From positions 682,001-746,000 of the forward strand of contig JADKGX010000002.1 in assembly GCA_016722065.1 (NCBI GenBank): 64,000 nucleotides of DNA, given 5' to 3'. Each line of letters starts with the position of its first letter. The first letter of the stretch is position 1. Of this stretch, positions 9,301-17,584 are shown one piece after another. The position numbers were made by a program, and so were the translations under genes. The stretch comes from Planctomycetota bacterium (GTDB lineage Bacteria > Planctomycetota > UBA8742 > UBA2392). The notes below the pieces were generated by a model. That model was given only the letters and a program-made list of their open reading frames with translations, searched no databases and had not been told where the DNA came from.

Positions 9301-9531
9301 GTTTGGGGTTGCGAGTTCCGGGTTCCGCATTCCGCATTCCGCGTTCCGAGTTCCGAGTTCCGTGTAACAGCGGTTTTACTGCACCTGCCATTGACTCCAG
9401 CGAGCGTGCGCCTGACTCCGAACTCGGCACACCAAACTACGAACTCGGTACTCGGTACTCAGCACCCGGAACTCAGCACTCGGCACCCGGCACCCGGCAC
9501 GCGAAACCCGGCACGCGGCACGCGGCACCCC
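9301..9531. repeat. Degenerate heptamer repeat array with inverted halves
   Basis: The 235-bp spacer between fabG and the ketosynthase is filled with imperfect 7-bp repeats. Its left part (~9310-9362) reads as variants of GAGTTCC and GCATTCC. Its right part (~9415-9530) reads as variants of GAACTCG and GGCACCC. The right half is largely complementary in register to the left half, so the transcript could fold into a long imperfect hairpin. No reading frame in it looks real. Confidence 0.75.
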
Positions 9532-10257
9532 CTACATATACATGCCACCGTTTACGCCCAGCACCTGGCCCGTGATGTAGCTGGCTTCAGGCCCGGCCAG
9601 AAAGGCCACGGCTGCGGCGATTTCCTGCACCGTGCCAAAGCGCCCCAGCGGCACCTGCTTGGCCAGTTCTTCTTTGGGCAGGTCCTTGACCATGTCGGTT
9701 TCCACAAACCCGGGTGCAACCACATTGACGGTAATCTTGCGGCTGGCGATTTCTTTGGCCAGCGCCTTGCAGGCGCCAATCAACCCGGCCTTGCTGGCGG
9801 AATAATTCACCTGGCCCGCATTGCCGGCCTCGCCGCTGACACTGGAAATGGCAATCACACGCCCGTTGCGTTTGCGCAGCATGGGGCGCAGGCAGGCTTT
9901 GGTAACGTGAAAGAACCCGCCCAGGTTGGTATCAATCACGGCCTGCCATTCCTTGGCCGACATCATGGCCATCAGCCCGTCGCGGGTAATGCCGGCGTTG
10001 CTGACCACGACTTCGGGGCCCTCTTCTTCTTCTATGATGGCTTCCAGCACGCGCGTGGTTTGTTCGCCGTCGGCCACGTTGAATTGCAGTGGCTTTGCGC
10101 TGCCACCTGCGGCGATGATTTCGGCACACAGGCTTTCTGCCGCTTCTTGGCTGCCACTATAATTGGCCCAAATGCGAAAACCGTCACGTGCCAGCCGCAG
10201 CGCAATGGCGCGGCCAATGCCGCGCGAGGCGCCGGTTACCAGGGCGATGCGTGCCAA
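9532..10257 (-). CDS. fabG: 3-oxoacyl-ACP reductase
   Basis: This 241-residue short-chain dehydrogenase has the NADP-binding TGASRGIG motif at residues 8-15, the catalytic YSASK (Tyr and Lys) and a VNGG motif near the C-terminus, all standard for FabG. The start is a TTG at 10257-10255 preceded by a strong GGAGG. It is the first gene of the minus-strand half of the cluster and starts from a spacer shared with the divergent ACP/ketosynthase operon. It should reduce 3-ketoacyl-ACP to 3-hydroxyacyl-ACP for the hotdog dehydratase, so it is likely the cluster-specific reductase (ApeQ-like) rather than the housekeeping FabG. Confidence 0.9.
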   Translation of the reverse strand: MARIALVTGASRGIGRAIALRLARDGFRIWANYSGSQEAAESLCAEIIAAGGSAKPLQFNVADGEQTTRVLEAIIEEEEGPEVVVSNAGITRDGLMAMMSAKEWQAVIDTNLGGFFHVTKACLRPMLRKRNGRVIAISSVSGEAGNAGQVNYSASKAGLIGACKALAKEIASRKITVNVVAPGFVETDMVKDLPKEELAKQVPLGRFGTVQEIAAAVAFLAGPEASYITGQVLGVNGGMYM

Positions 10258-10282
10258 GCTTCCTCCGGGGCCGGTGGCCCGT

Positions 10283-10310
10283 TTGCGTGGGCGAAAGAAC
10301 TGCGTATATT
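10283..10310 (+). promoter_or_regulatory. Sigma70-like promoter for the ACP/ketosynthase operon
   Basis: TTGCGT (10283-10288) and TATATT (10305-10310) are separated by 16 bp. A start site near 10317 would give a ~55-nt leader to the ACP start at 10373. Read on the other strand, the same AT-rich block gives TAATAT, which could serve as the -10 element for fabG, so the two transcripts may share this region. Confidence 0.5.
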
Positions 10311-10372
10311 AGCGGCAGGCGTGCCCGGTGAAAGGCGCTGCCTTCGGGCCGTTACTTGCAAGGCTGACTCTC

Positions 10373-10630
10373 GTGGACCCACTGGTAGACGAACTGAAGC
10401 ACCTGATCATCAAGCACCTCAACCTTGAGGACGTAGAGCCTGCCAGTGTTACGGCCACGGAGCCCCTTTTCGGCGGCGGGCTTGGCCTGGACAGCGTTGA
10501 CGCCCTTGAACTCGTGATGCTGATGGAGACAACCTACGGGGCCAAGATTGAGTCCTCAGAGTCCGGTCGCAAGGCCTTTGCGACACTGGGGTCTCTGGCC
10601 ACGTTTGTGCAGGGCAACCGCAAGAAGTAG
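10373..10630 (+). CDS. Acyl carrier protein
   Basis: This 85-residue ACP has the attachment motif LGLDSVDALEL with Ser41. I chose the GTG at 10373, preceded by AAGG, because it gives normal ACP length and fits the promoter at 10283-10310. A GTG at 10328 in the same frame would add 15 poorly conserved residues and leave a leader of only ~11 nt. The gene heads the plus-strand operon ACP, ketosynthase, GxxExxY-like protein, chain-length-factor-like protein. It is clearly different in sequence from the ACP at 2645-2893. Confidence 0.88.
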   Translation: MDPLVDELKHLIIKHLNLEDVEPASVTATEPLFGGGLGLDSVDALELVMLMETTYGAKIESSESGRKAFATLGSLATFVQGNRKK

Positions 10631-10639
10631 CCAAACCCG

Positions 10640-11899
10640 ATGCCGCATTCAGCAAGCACTCAGCCTGTGGCCATCACCGGTCTTGGCGCCATTGGCGCCC
10701 CGGGGCGTGGTGTGGCAGCCATCGACCTTGCTTTGCAGCAGGGACGCGACGGTTTGGGCACACTGGACCTTTGGCAGACCGAACTTGCAGCCCATTACCC
10801 TGTGGGCCAGTACCGGGGCGACCTGGCCGCCGACCTGGCCCTGGTGCCGGGCTTTGAAGCCACACCGGCGCACCTGGCGCGCCTTTCCCGTTCTGACCAG
10901 CTTGCGCTGGTCGCCACGGCCGAGGCCGCAGCCCAGGCCGGATTGTCACCCGCAGATTTTGCCCGCACAGGCGCGGGCGCATACCTGGGCCTTTCCGTGT
11001 GCGGCACTCTGGCCAGCGAGGCCGAGTACACCAGCGCGGTGATGGCCGCCAAACAGGGCAGCCGCAAGCGACCGCCGCCAGCGGCACTGTTTACCCACGA
11101 AGGCGCAAGTTCTTTGGATGCGCTGGCCCGATACTTCAAGCTTAACGGCCCGACGTTGAGTTTCATGACGGCCTGCAGCAGCGGCGCCAATGCCATTGGC
11201 CTGGCAGCCGAACGCATTGCCAGGGGCCAGGCCAGCGTGATGCTGGCCGGCGGTGCCGACAGCCTTTCGCGCATTGCCTACTATGGTTTTCACAGCCTGC
11301 AGGTCGTAAGCCCCGACGGGCCCCGGCCCTTTGACCGCGACCGCAAGGGCATGAGCGTGGGCGAGGGCGCGGGAGTGGTAGTGCTGGAGTCGCTGGCCCA
11401 CGCCAGGGCCCGCGGCGCGCGCGTGCTGGGGCTGGTTTCCGGGTACGGGCATTCCTGCGACGCCCACCACCTTACTGCGCCCCACCCCCAGGGCGCGGGT
11501 GCCGTTGCCGCCATGCGCGCGGCACTGCAAAGCGCCGGGCTGCAAGCGGCGGACATCGGCTATATCAACGCCCACGGCACGGCCACGCTGGACAACGACA
11601 GAACCGAGGCCCGCGCCATTGCCGCCCTGTTTGGCGAAAACAGCGTGCCGGTCAGCAGCATCAAGCGCTTCTTTGGCCACACCCTGGCGGCTGCGGGGGC
11701 CATCGAGGCCGTGGTGTGCGTGCGGGCCCTGCAACAACAGGTGATGCCCCAGAACCTTGGCTTGCGCCAGGCACTCGATGACGCGCGACTGGACCTGGTA
11801 ACCATGCCGCGCCAGGCCAAGGGCATGCGGCACGTGCTTTCCAACAGCTTCGGGTTTGGCGGCAACAATGCTGCGCTTGTTTTCAGCACAGGGGACTGA
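10640..11899 (+). CDS. Beta-ketoacyl-ACP synthase II-type (FabF-like)
   Basis: This 419-residue ketosynthase has all expected residues: Cys179 in FMTACSSGANAIG, His in NAHGTATLDNDRTEA and His in RFFGHTLAAAGAIEA. The GMSVGEGAGVVVLE segment and C-terminal NSFGFGGNNAAL are also typical. It follows the ACP by 9 bp. In aryl polyene clusters an active ketosynthase pairs with a chain-length-factor-like partner. The latter is two genes downstream, so a heterodimer of these two is a reasonable expectation. Confidence 0.9.
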   Translation: MPHSASTQPVAITGLGAIGAPGRGVAAIDLALQQGRDGLGTLDLWQTELAAHYPVGQYRGDLAADLALVPGFEATPAHLARLSRSDQLALVATAEAAAQAGLSPADFARTGAGAYLGLSVCGTLASEAEYTSAVMAAKQGSRKRPPPAALFTHEGASSLDALARYFKLNGPTLSFMTACSSGANAIGLAAERIARGQASVMLAGGADSLSRIAYYGFHSLQVVSPDGPRPFDRDRKGMSVGEGAGVVVLESLAHARARGARVLGLVSGYGHSCDAHHLTAPHPQGAGAVAAMRAALQSAGLQAADIGYINAHGTATLDNDRTEARAIAALFGENSVPVSSIKRFFGHTLAAAGAIEAVVCVRALQQQVMPQNLGLRQALDDARLDLVTMPRQAKGMRHVLSNSFGFGGNNAALVFSTGD

Positions 11900-11900
11900 C

Positions 11901-12314
11901 ATGGACCCGCAAACCCAGCAGCGCTTGAGCTGGCTGTACGACCAGGCCCTTGGCTGCGCTGAACGCGTGCAGCAGGCACTGGGCCCCGGCATGCCGGACC
12001 ACGCCTACCAGCAATGCCTGGCCCTGGAGTTGCAGGCGCTGCCGCTGGCCGTGCAGTGCGACGTGCCGGTGCCGCTGGTGTTTCGCGGCACAGAAGTTCC
12101 GCGCGCGATTGTGGTGCCGCTGGTCGTGGATGGTCGCATGGTGATCAGTATCGCCACTGAAGAACGCATCAACGCGCCACTGGACGCCCGCATGCAGGCG
12201 CTGCTGCGCGCCACCGGCCTGCCTATGGGCGTGATTGCCAACTTCGGGCAGCCGGCCATTCGCGCGGGCTGGCGCCGCATCTGGAACCCGAACCCAAGGC
12301 TGGACCCGGCATGA
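11901..12314 (+). CDS. Degenerate GxxExxY-family protein
   Basis: The 137-residue protein starts at the ATG right after the ketosynthase stop. Its N-terminal half has GPGMPDHAYQQCLALEL, which lines up with the GxxExxY motif (Asp in place of Glu). The C-terminal half has VIANFGQPAIRAGWRRI, matching the family's L(I)NF...GI.R pattern. In the family the central strands carry a nuclease-like D...ExK; here the equivalents are PLVVDGRMVISIATEE, with no ExK, so nuclease activity is unlikely. The stop overlaps the next start as ATGA. Its function in the cluster is unknown. Confidence 0.6.
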   Translation: MDPQTQQRLSWLYDQALGCAERVQQALGPGMPDHAYQQCLALELQALPLAVQCDVPVPLVFRGTEVPRAIVVPLVVDGRMVISIATEERINAPLDARMQALLRATGLPMGVIANFGQPAIRAGWRRIWNPNPRLDPA

Positions 12315-13432
12315 GCGTGATTGTTTCCGGCATTGGTGTAATCAGCGCCCTGGGCGGCAACGCGCATGCCTTTGGTGAGTCCATGGCCCAGGGCATCAGC
12401 GGCTGCGCACTGCACAACTTTACCCGGCTGGACGGCAGCGTCGTTTCGGCCCCGGCCTATGTGGCCGTCAATGCCGACCCGCAGGGGCTGATTGAGCCGC
12501 GCAAGCTGCGCCGCATGTTCCGGCTGGCGCGCATGGCCGCCGTTTGCGCCCGACAGGCCCTGCAGATGGCAGGCCGCGACCCGGCTGCCATGGACCCGGC
12601 ACGGATTGGCGTAGTGTTTGGCACCAGTTTCGGCGCGCTGGAAATCACCCAGAAATTCATCGACAGCTACATTGAAAACGGCGACGGCCACGCCAGCCCG
12701 CTGAACTTCATGAACAGCGTGCACGGGATTCTGGCCAGCCAGATCGCCATGGATATCCAGGCCACGGGCGTCAACCTGACCATCAGCCAGCGCGACATCA
12801 GCTTTGAGGCCGCACTGGCCCAGGGCATGGCGGCATTGGAATCCGGCAAGGTCGACCTGGTGCTGGTTGGCGGCGCCGACGAAATCACGCCCTTGATGCA
12901 CGAAGTGTGCAGCCACGTGCTGATGGTGTCGCTTGATCCCAATGACGCGCGCGGACTGGACCCTGCTGCCAGCCGCAGCACGCTGATTCCGGGCGACGGC
13001 GCAGCCGTCGTCGTGCTGGAACGGCAAGGCAAGGCACTGGCGCGCCTGCAAGGCACAGGCGTTGGCCGGCACGATGGCGGCGGGCCCGACGTTGCACTGA
13101 GTTTACACGGGGCCCTGGGTCAGCCGGCACTGGACCTTGTAACCAACGGCCGCGACGGCTTCGTGCGCAGTGCCGCGGTGTACGACCAGCGCGAATACTT
13201 GTGGGCGGCCAAAGGCGTGAACTGCGTCAGCCACCGGGGCAACTTTGGCACCTGGGCCACGGCCGGCGCCATGCAGTTCGTGGCCAATGTGCTGATGCTG
13301 GCCAACCGCCAATACTTTGCACCGCTGGCCGCCGGGCAGCCCGCGGCCGTCGGCAAAACGCCGGCCGTGATTCTGCACGACGCAGCCAGCACCAGCGGCG
13401 TACACGCTGCCTATGTGTTGACGGCCGAGTGA
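12311..13432 (+). CDS. Chain-length-factor-like ketosynthase homologue without catalytic residues
   Basis: This 373-residue protein has the ketosynthase fold markers (VSGIGVISALG at the N-terminus, VLVGGADE near residue 190, PGDGAAVVVLE near 240) but none of the three catalytic residues. The nucleophile region reads TISQRDISFEAA (about residues 157-168), the NAHGT equivalent reads NGRDG, and the GH...GAAG equivalent reads GNFGTWATAGA. This matches the non-condensing partner (chain length factor, ApeC-like) that forms heterodimers with an active ketosynthase. It is translationally coupled (ATGA) to the preceding gene and ends the operon. The pairing with the ketosynthase at 10640 is inference. 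Confidence 0.8.
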   Translation: MSVIVSGIGVISALGGNAHAFGESMAQGISGCALHNFTRLDGSVVSAPAYVAVNADPQGLIEPRKLRRMFRLARMAAVCARQALQMAGRDPAAMDPARIGVVFGTSFGALEITQKFIDSYIENGDGHASPLNFMNSVHGILASQIAMDIQATGVNLTISQRDISFEAALAQGMAALESGKVDLVLVGGADEITPLMHEVCSHVLMVSLDPNDARGLDPAASRSTLIPGDGAAVVVLERQGKALARLQGTGVGRHDGGGPDVALSLHGALGQPALDLVTNGRDGFVRSAAVYDQREYLWAAKGVNCVSHRGNFGTWATAGAMQFVANVLMLANRQYFAPLAAGQPAAVGKTPAVILHDAASTSGVHAAYVLTAE

Positions 13433-13471
13433 ATTCAGTAGGTTGCGAGTTACGAGTTCTGTGTGCCGTGT

Positions 13472-13490
13472 GCCGGGTCAAAGACCCGGC
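13472..13490 (+). terminator. Hairpin after the ACP/KS/CLF operon
   Basis: A perfect 8-bp stem, GCCGGGTC and GACCCGGC with loop AAA, lies 40 bp past the CLF stop and before the prenyltransferase gene. There is no T-run, so intrinsic termination is uncertain. Confidence 0.45.
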
Positions 13491-13586
13491 GGGAAAGCGG
13501 TGAGACAGAAGCTGTCCGGCCTCTGACCCCTGCCTCAAAAATCCTGCCTCCCGGCTCCATGCTCCAAATGCGATAACCACTTGGCC

Positions 13587-14690
13587 ATGCCAGAGAGCCG
13601 CCCCGCCAATCTGCTTCGCACCTACGCCAGCTTCGTCAAGCTGTCCCACACCGTGTTTGCCCTGCCCTTTGCGTTGGTCGGCCTTGCCGCGGCCCATGCG
13701 GTGCCTACGGCGTTTGTGTACCCGAGCCAAGTGCCCGGCATGGGCCCCGGCCTGCCCAGCTTCGACCAGCACATGCCGTGGCTGTGGCCGATGTTCCTGC
13801 TGGTGCTGCTTTGCATGGTGGGCGCGCGCACCTTTGCCATGGCACTCAATCGCATCATTGACCGCCGCATTGATGCGCTGAACCCGCGCACCGCCGGGCG
13901 GGAGCTTCCTGCCGGCAGAATCTCACCTGCGCAAGCCTGGGCGTTGGCAAGTGCTTCCGCCGTGCTGTACTTCGGCGCGTGCTTCATAATCAGCCCCGTG
14001 GTGTTCTGGCTGAGCCCGATTCCGATCGCGCTGATGGCGATCTACCCCTACATGAAGCGCATCTCCGCCCTGTGTCACGTCGTGCTTGGCGCAAGTCTTG
14101 GGCTGGCACCAATCGGAGCGTGGGTGGCTGTGCGCGGCCTTGAGTGGGAGAACGGCAAACTGTTGGGCCCGTTTCCCGCGCTGTCGTCGCTGATGGGGCT
14201 GGATGTGTACGCCGCTGAATACTCCGGCCGTATCTGGCCGCTGGGCTGGGGTGCGGTCAGCGAGCTGATTCCCTGGGTTCTCGGCGCGGGTGTTGCCCTG
14301 TGGGTGGCAGGGTTTGACATCATCTACGCGTTGCAAGACGACGAGTTCGACCGCGCCAACAAGCTGCACTCGATTCCAGCCGCCGTGGGCCGCAAACCCG
14401 CACTGTGGATCAGCCGGGCCATGCACCTGTGCGCCGCGGCGTGCTTTTTCGGCTTTATCTGGCTGCTGACCCACCCCGCGCCCGTGGCCGGCATGGATAC
14501 GCGTCAATACACGCACCTTGCAAGCTGGGTCTGGGCCGCGCCCTGCCTGATGCTGGCGGGGCTGATCTACCAGCACGCGTTGGTCAAACCGCAAGACCTG
14601 TCACGGGTCAACATGGCCTTCTTCACAGTGAACGGGGTCCTAAGCGTGCTGTTCGGGGCAACGTTTCTGGCGGCATGGCTTCTGGCCTGA
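13587..14690 (+). CDS. UbiA-family polyprenyltransferase (UbiA/MqnP-like)
   Basis: This 367-residue integral membrane protein has both Asp-rich motifs of the UbiA superfamily, NRIIDRRIDALNPRTAGRELPAG (shown here in two parts: NRIIDRRID and TAGRELPAG) near residues 90-110 and YALQDDEFDR near 245, with 8-9 predicted helices. It transfers a polyprenyl chain to an aromatic acid in quinone synthesis. Its length and motif spelling fit the subgroup used in the futalosine menaquinone pathway (MqnP) as well as 4-hydroxybenzoate prenyltransferase; sequence alone does not decide. The ATG at 13587 is preferred over a TTG two codons earlier. It lies next to the polyene cluster, but a connection is not evident. 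Confidence 0.82.
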   Translation: MPESRPANLLRTYASFVKLSHTVFALPFALVGLAAAHAVPTAFVYPSQVPGMGPGLPSFDQHMPWLWPMFLLVLLCMVGARTFAMALNRIIDRRIDALNPRTAGRELPAGRISPAQAWALASASAVLYFGACFIISPVVFWLSPIPIALMAIYPYMKRISALCHVVLGASLGLAPIGAWVAVRGLEWENGKLLGPFPALSSLMGLDVYAAEYSGRIWPLGWGAVSELIPWVLGAGVALWVAGFDIIYALQDDEFDRANKLHSIPAAVGRKPALWISRAMHLCAAACFFGFIWLLTHPAPVAGMDTRQYTHLASWVWAAPCLMLAGLIYQHALVKPQDLSRVNMAFFTVNGVLSVLFGATFLAAWLLA

Positions 14691-14942
14691 TCGTTGCGTT
14701 TCAGCCCCGGCCGCAAGGCCGGGGGCGGCGGCAACCTTGGCGCACATCCGCTCATCAGCAACATGCAAATCAACGCTACCGTCGCCCCCACCCTCGCGGG
14801 TGGGGCTGGGGACGGTGCTTGATCATTGCCCTTCAGCCCCGGCCGCAAGGCCGGGGGCGGCGGCAACCTTGGCGCACATCGGCTCATCAGCAACATGCAA
14901 ATCAACGCTGCTGTCGCCCCCACCCTCGCGGGTGGGGCTGGG
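14689..14942. repeat. Tandem 132-bp duplication carrying REP-like hairpins
   Basis: Two copies, starting at 14689 and 14821, are nearly identical over ~122 bp. Each copy has two perfect hairpins: CCCCGGCC/GGCCGGGG with a GCAA loop (14705-14724 and 14837-14856), and CCCCACCC/GGGTGGGG with a TCGC loop (14786-14805 and 14918-14937). The array begins at the prenyltransferase stop and fills most of the 333-bp gene-free stretch before 15024. It looks like a palindromic intergenic element rather than a gene. Confidence 0.85.
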
Positions 14943-15023
14943 TGCCGCGGCTGGCGCTGGGTCGGCACGGTTATGTCGCCTGGCATGTTACGGTTACTGG
15001 TCGCTCAATGACAGGAGATCGCC

Positions 15024-15656
15024 ATGCCCCAAATCGTTCAAACACCGTCCTTCACCGAGTGCGCCGAGTTGATGCCTGCGGGGCGCGACCGCGACGAAAT
15101 CTTTGCACGCTTTGGCGAGGTCTTTGACCGCCGCGGCGGCAACTCACGCACCCGCAGCCTGCGCGTGCTTGAAAAAACCCGTGACGCCCACGAACGCTGG
15201 CTGGACGAACGTGAACAAAACCCCGAAGCCAAATCGCCCGTCGGCGCCCGCGAAGGCCTGCGCGCCACCATGGCCATCGACAAAGCCTTCGAAAAACTCC
15301 AATCCCTGCGCAATGAGTGCTTCCGCCAGGCCTTTGAGGAGTTCTACCGCGAACACGGCTATCGGGCCTGCGTTGCGGCCTGGAGGGGCGAATCCGACCA
15401 CCCCGACATGATGGCAAACGACTTCGCCCGCAGATTCATGCGCGACGGCAAGGAAGCCATGGCCAAAGAAAAAGCCACAGCCACGGCCGAAGCAGAATCC
15501 GCAACTACAGTGGCCGAAACAATCACGCTGGGCACCGCGCCAAACAAGCACAAGGCCAGCCCGGAAAGCGACGAAGCAGGGATTACAGGCACAGGCGACG
15601 AAGCAGCACCCAAGCTGACGATTCAGCCAGTGGGCCAAGCCATGACAGTTGCATGA
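15024..15656 (+). CDS. Hypothetical hydrophilic protein
   Basis: I do not recognise a family. The 210-residue protein starts at an ATG with GGAG 7 bp upstream. It is rich in Glu, Arg and Ala, with no signal peptide or membrane helix. The first ~150 residues look helical (for example EIFARFGEVFDRRGG, then FEKLQSLRNECFRQAFEEFY). The last ~60 residues are an Ala/Thr/Glu-rich low-complexity tail. A clear ribosome binding site and codon use like its neighbours support it as real. It stands alone between the hairpin repeat and the atpD promoter region. Confidence 0.6.
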   Translation: MPQIVQTPSFTECAELMPAGRDRDEIFARFGEVFDRRGGNSRTRSLRVLEKTRDAHERWLDEREQNPEAKSPVGAREGLRATMAIDKAFEKLQSLRNECFRQAFEEFYREHGYRACVAAWRGESDHPDMMANDFARRFMRDGKEAMAKEKATATAEAESATTVAETITLGTAPNKHKASPESDEAGITGTGDEAAPKLTIQPVGQAMTVA

Positions 15657-16130
15657 TGGCAAACACACATTGGGATGACATTGCAGGCAGGCGAGCTGAT
15701 GTGGAAGTTGGCGGGCGACAGGGGAGGTTGAAGGGGAAGCGGACGGGCAGCCCACGGCCAATTCGGCCTGGGCACCTGAGAAAGCGCCGGGCCCCAACCT
15801 GCCATTGTCGGCCGCAGTCTGGCGCGCAGCACCTGCACAATTACTAGCCCCCACCGAAGCAAAGCGCCGGCGGGGGCAAATTGTCCCCATTGCTCGAGGC
15901 GCGGGGCGCCCCGCTGCCCACCGGCTTCTCTTGGCTACGTCCCCGGCAGGCCGCGCGCTCGTGCCACACTTTGGGCTGCGTGTGTCCTTTCCACTCGCGG
16001 CCGGAAACCGCTTCAACCGGGGCAAAACGGGGCGCTTGCCTAGACACTTTCGGGCGCTAGTATCGCGCACCCTTACGGGGTTTGCGGGCGATTGCCCGGC
16101 CCCATGAAACACGCACAGCCAGGAGCCTTC
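15657..16130. other. 474-bp gene-free stretch upstream of atpD
   Basis: No convincing gene is seen on either strand. The only interpretable element is the promoter candidate at 16036-16063 and the leader that follows it. Confidence 0.5.
16036..16063 (+). promoter_or_regulatory. atpD: Candidate sigma70 promoter for atpD
   Basis: TTGCCT (16036-16041) and TAGTAT (16058-16063) are 16 bp apart. Transcription starting near 16070 would leave a ~60-nt leader before the atpD start at 16131. Confidence 0.45.
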
Positions 16131-17564
16131 ATGCCCGTTGATGGTCGCATTGTTCAGGTCATCGGACCCGTCGTAGACGTGCAGTTCCCGGAGCAGCAGG
16201 TGCCGGAAATCTACACCGCGCTCAAGATTCACGACGCCGCCAAGAACATCAACCTGACGCTGGAAGTCCAGCAGCACCTTGGGCGCGATTCCGTGCGCGC
16301 CGTGGCCATGGACAGCACAGACGGCCTGGTGCGCGGGCAAGTCGTCAACAACACCGGCGCGCCGATTTCTGTGCCCGTGGGCAACGAATGCCTGGGCCGC
16401 ATTTTCAACCTGCTGGGCGACGTCGTGGACGGCGGCCCCGCGATCCAGACCAAAGAACGCCGGGCGATTCACCAGAAGCCGCCTTCCTACAACGAACTGG
16501 GCACGCGCACTGAAATCTTTGAAACCGGCATCAAGGTCGTTGACCTGCTGGAACCCTACGCCAAGGGCGGCAAGGTCGGCCTGTTCGGCGGCGCCGGCGT
16601 GGGCAAGACCGTCGTCATCATGGAACTGATCAACAACATCGCCCGCGTGCACAGCGGCTATTCCGTGTTCTGCGGCGTGGGCGAACGCACCCGCGAAGGT
16701 AACGACCTGTGGCTGGAAATGTCGGAAGCCATCATCGGCAAGAAGGATGACGGCACCGACAAAACCGTGCTGGACCAGGCCGTGCTGTGCTATGGCCAGA
16801 TGAACGAGCCGCCAGGGGCGCGCCTGCGCGTGGCGCTTTCCGGCCTGACACATGCCGAATACTTCCGTGATACCTACGGCACGGACGTGCTGATGTTCGT
16901 GGACAACATCTTCCGCTTTACCCAGGCCGGTTCCGAAGTGTCGGCCCTGCTGGGCCGCATGCCCAGCGCCGTGGGTTATCAGCCCACACTGGCCACCGAA
17001 ATGGGTGCACTGCAGGAACGCATTACATCGACCGAACGCGGCAGCATCACCAGCGTGCAGGCGATTTACGTGCCCGCCGACGACTTGACGGACCCCGCAC
17101 CTGCCACCGCGTTTTCGCACCTGGACGCCAAGACGGTGCTGGACCGCAAGATCTCCGAAAAAGGCATCTACCCGGCGGTGGACCCGCTGGCCAGCACCTC
17201 GCGCGTGCTGGACCCGATCATTGTGGGCGCTGAGCACTACAACACCGCCCGCGCCGTGCAGGGCATTTTGCAGCGTTACCGCAGCCTGCAGGACATCATC
17301 GCGATCCTGGGCATGGATGAGTTGAGCGAAGACGACAAGATCATCGTCAACCGCGCCCGCCGCGTCGAAAAGTTCCTGTCGCAGCCGTTCTTTGTGGCGC
17401 AGCAGTTCACGGGCCTGGAAGGCCGTTACGTCAAGCTGGAAGAAACCATCCGCAGCTTTACCGACGTGGTGGCGGGCAAGTACGACCACCTGCCGGAACA
17501 GGCGTTTTACATGCGCGGCACGATTGAAGAAGCCATCAAGGCCGCGGAAAAGGGCGCCAAGTAA
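16131..17564 (+). CDS. atpD: F-type ATP synthase subunit beta
   Basis: This 477-residue protein is the catalytic F1 beta subunit. The P-loop GGAGVGKT is at residues 153-160, followed by GERTREGNDL, the Walker B region LMFVDNIFRFTQAGSEVSALLGRMPSAVGYQ (given here only to locate it: VDNIFRFTQ near 260) and the nucleotide-site PAPATAF. The ATG at 16131 has AGGAG six bases upstream; an in-frame ATG at 16104 would add nine unrelated residues. Unusually, atpD is not next to atpA and atpG: it is followed by a TM2-domain gene and atpC, while the other subunits lie 14 kb away on the other strand. Confidence 0.98.
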   Translation: MPVDGRIVQVIGPVVDVQFPEQQVPEIYTALKIHDAAKNINLTLEVQQHLGRDSVRAVAMDSTDGLVRGQVVNNTGAPISVPVGNECLGRIFNLLGDVVDGGPAIQTKERRAIHQKPPSYNELGTRTEIFETGIKVVDLLEPYAKGGKVGLFGGAGVGKTVVIMELINNIARVHSGYSVFCGVGERTREGNDLWLEMSEAIIGKKDDGTDKTVLDQAVLCYGQMNEPPGARLRVALSGLTHAEYFRDTYGTDVLMFVDNIFRFTQAGSEVSALLGRMPSAVGYQPTLATEMGALQERITSTERGSITSVQAIYVPADDLTDPAPATAFSHLDAKTVLDRKISEKGIYPAVDPLASTSRVLDPIIVGAEHYNTARAVQGILQRYRSLQDIIAILGMDELSEDDKIIVNRARRVEKFLSQPFFVAQQFTGLEGRYVKLEETIRSFTDVVAGKYDHLPEQAFYMRGTIEEAIKAAEKGAK

Positions 17565-17584
17565 GCGGGTCACGGGAGAACGCC

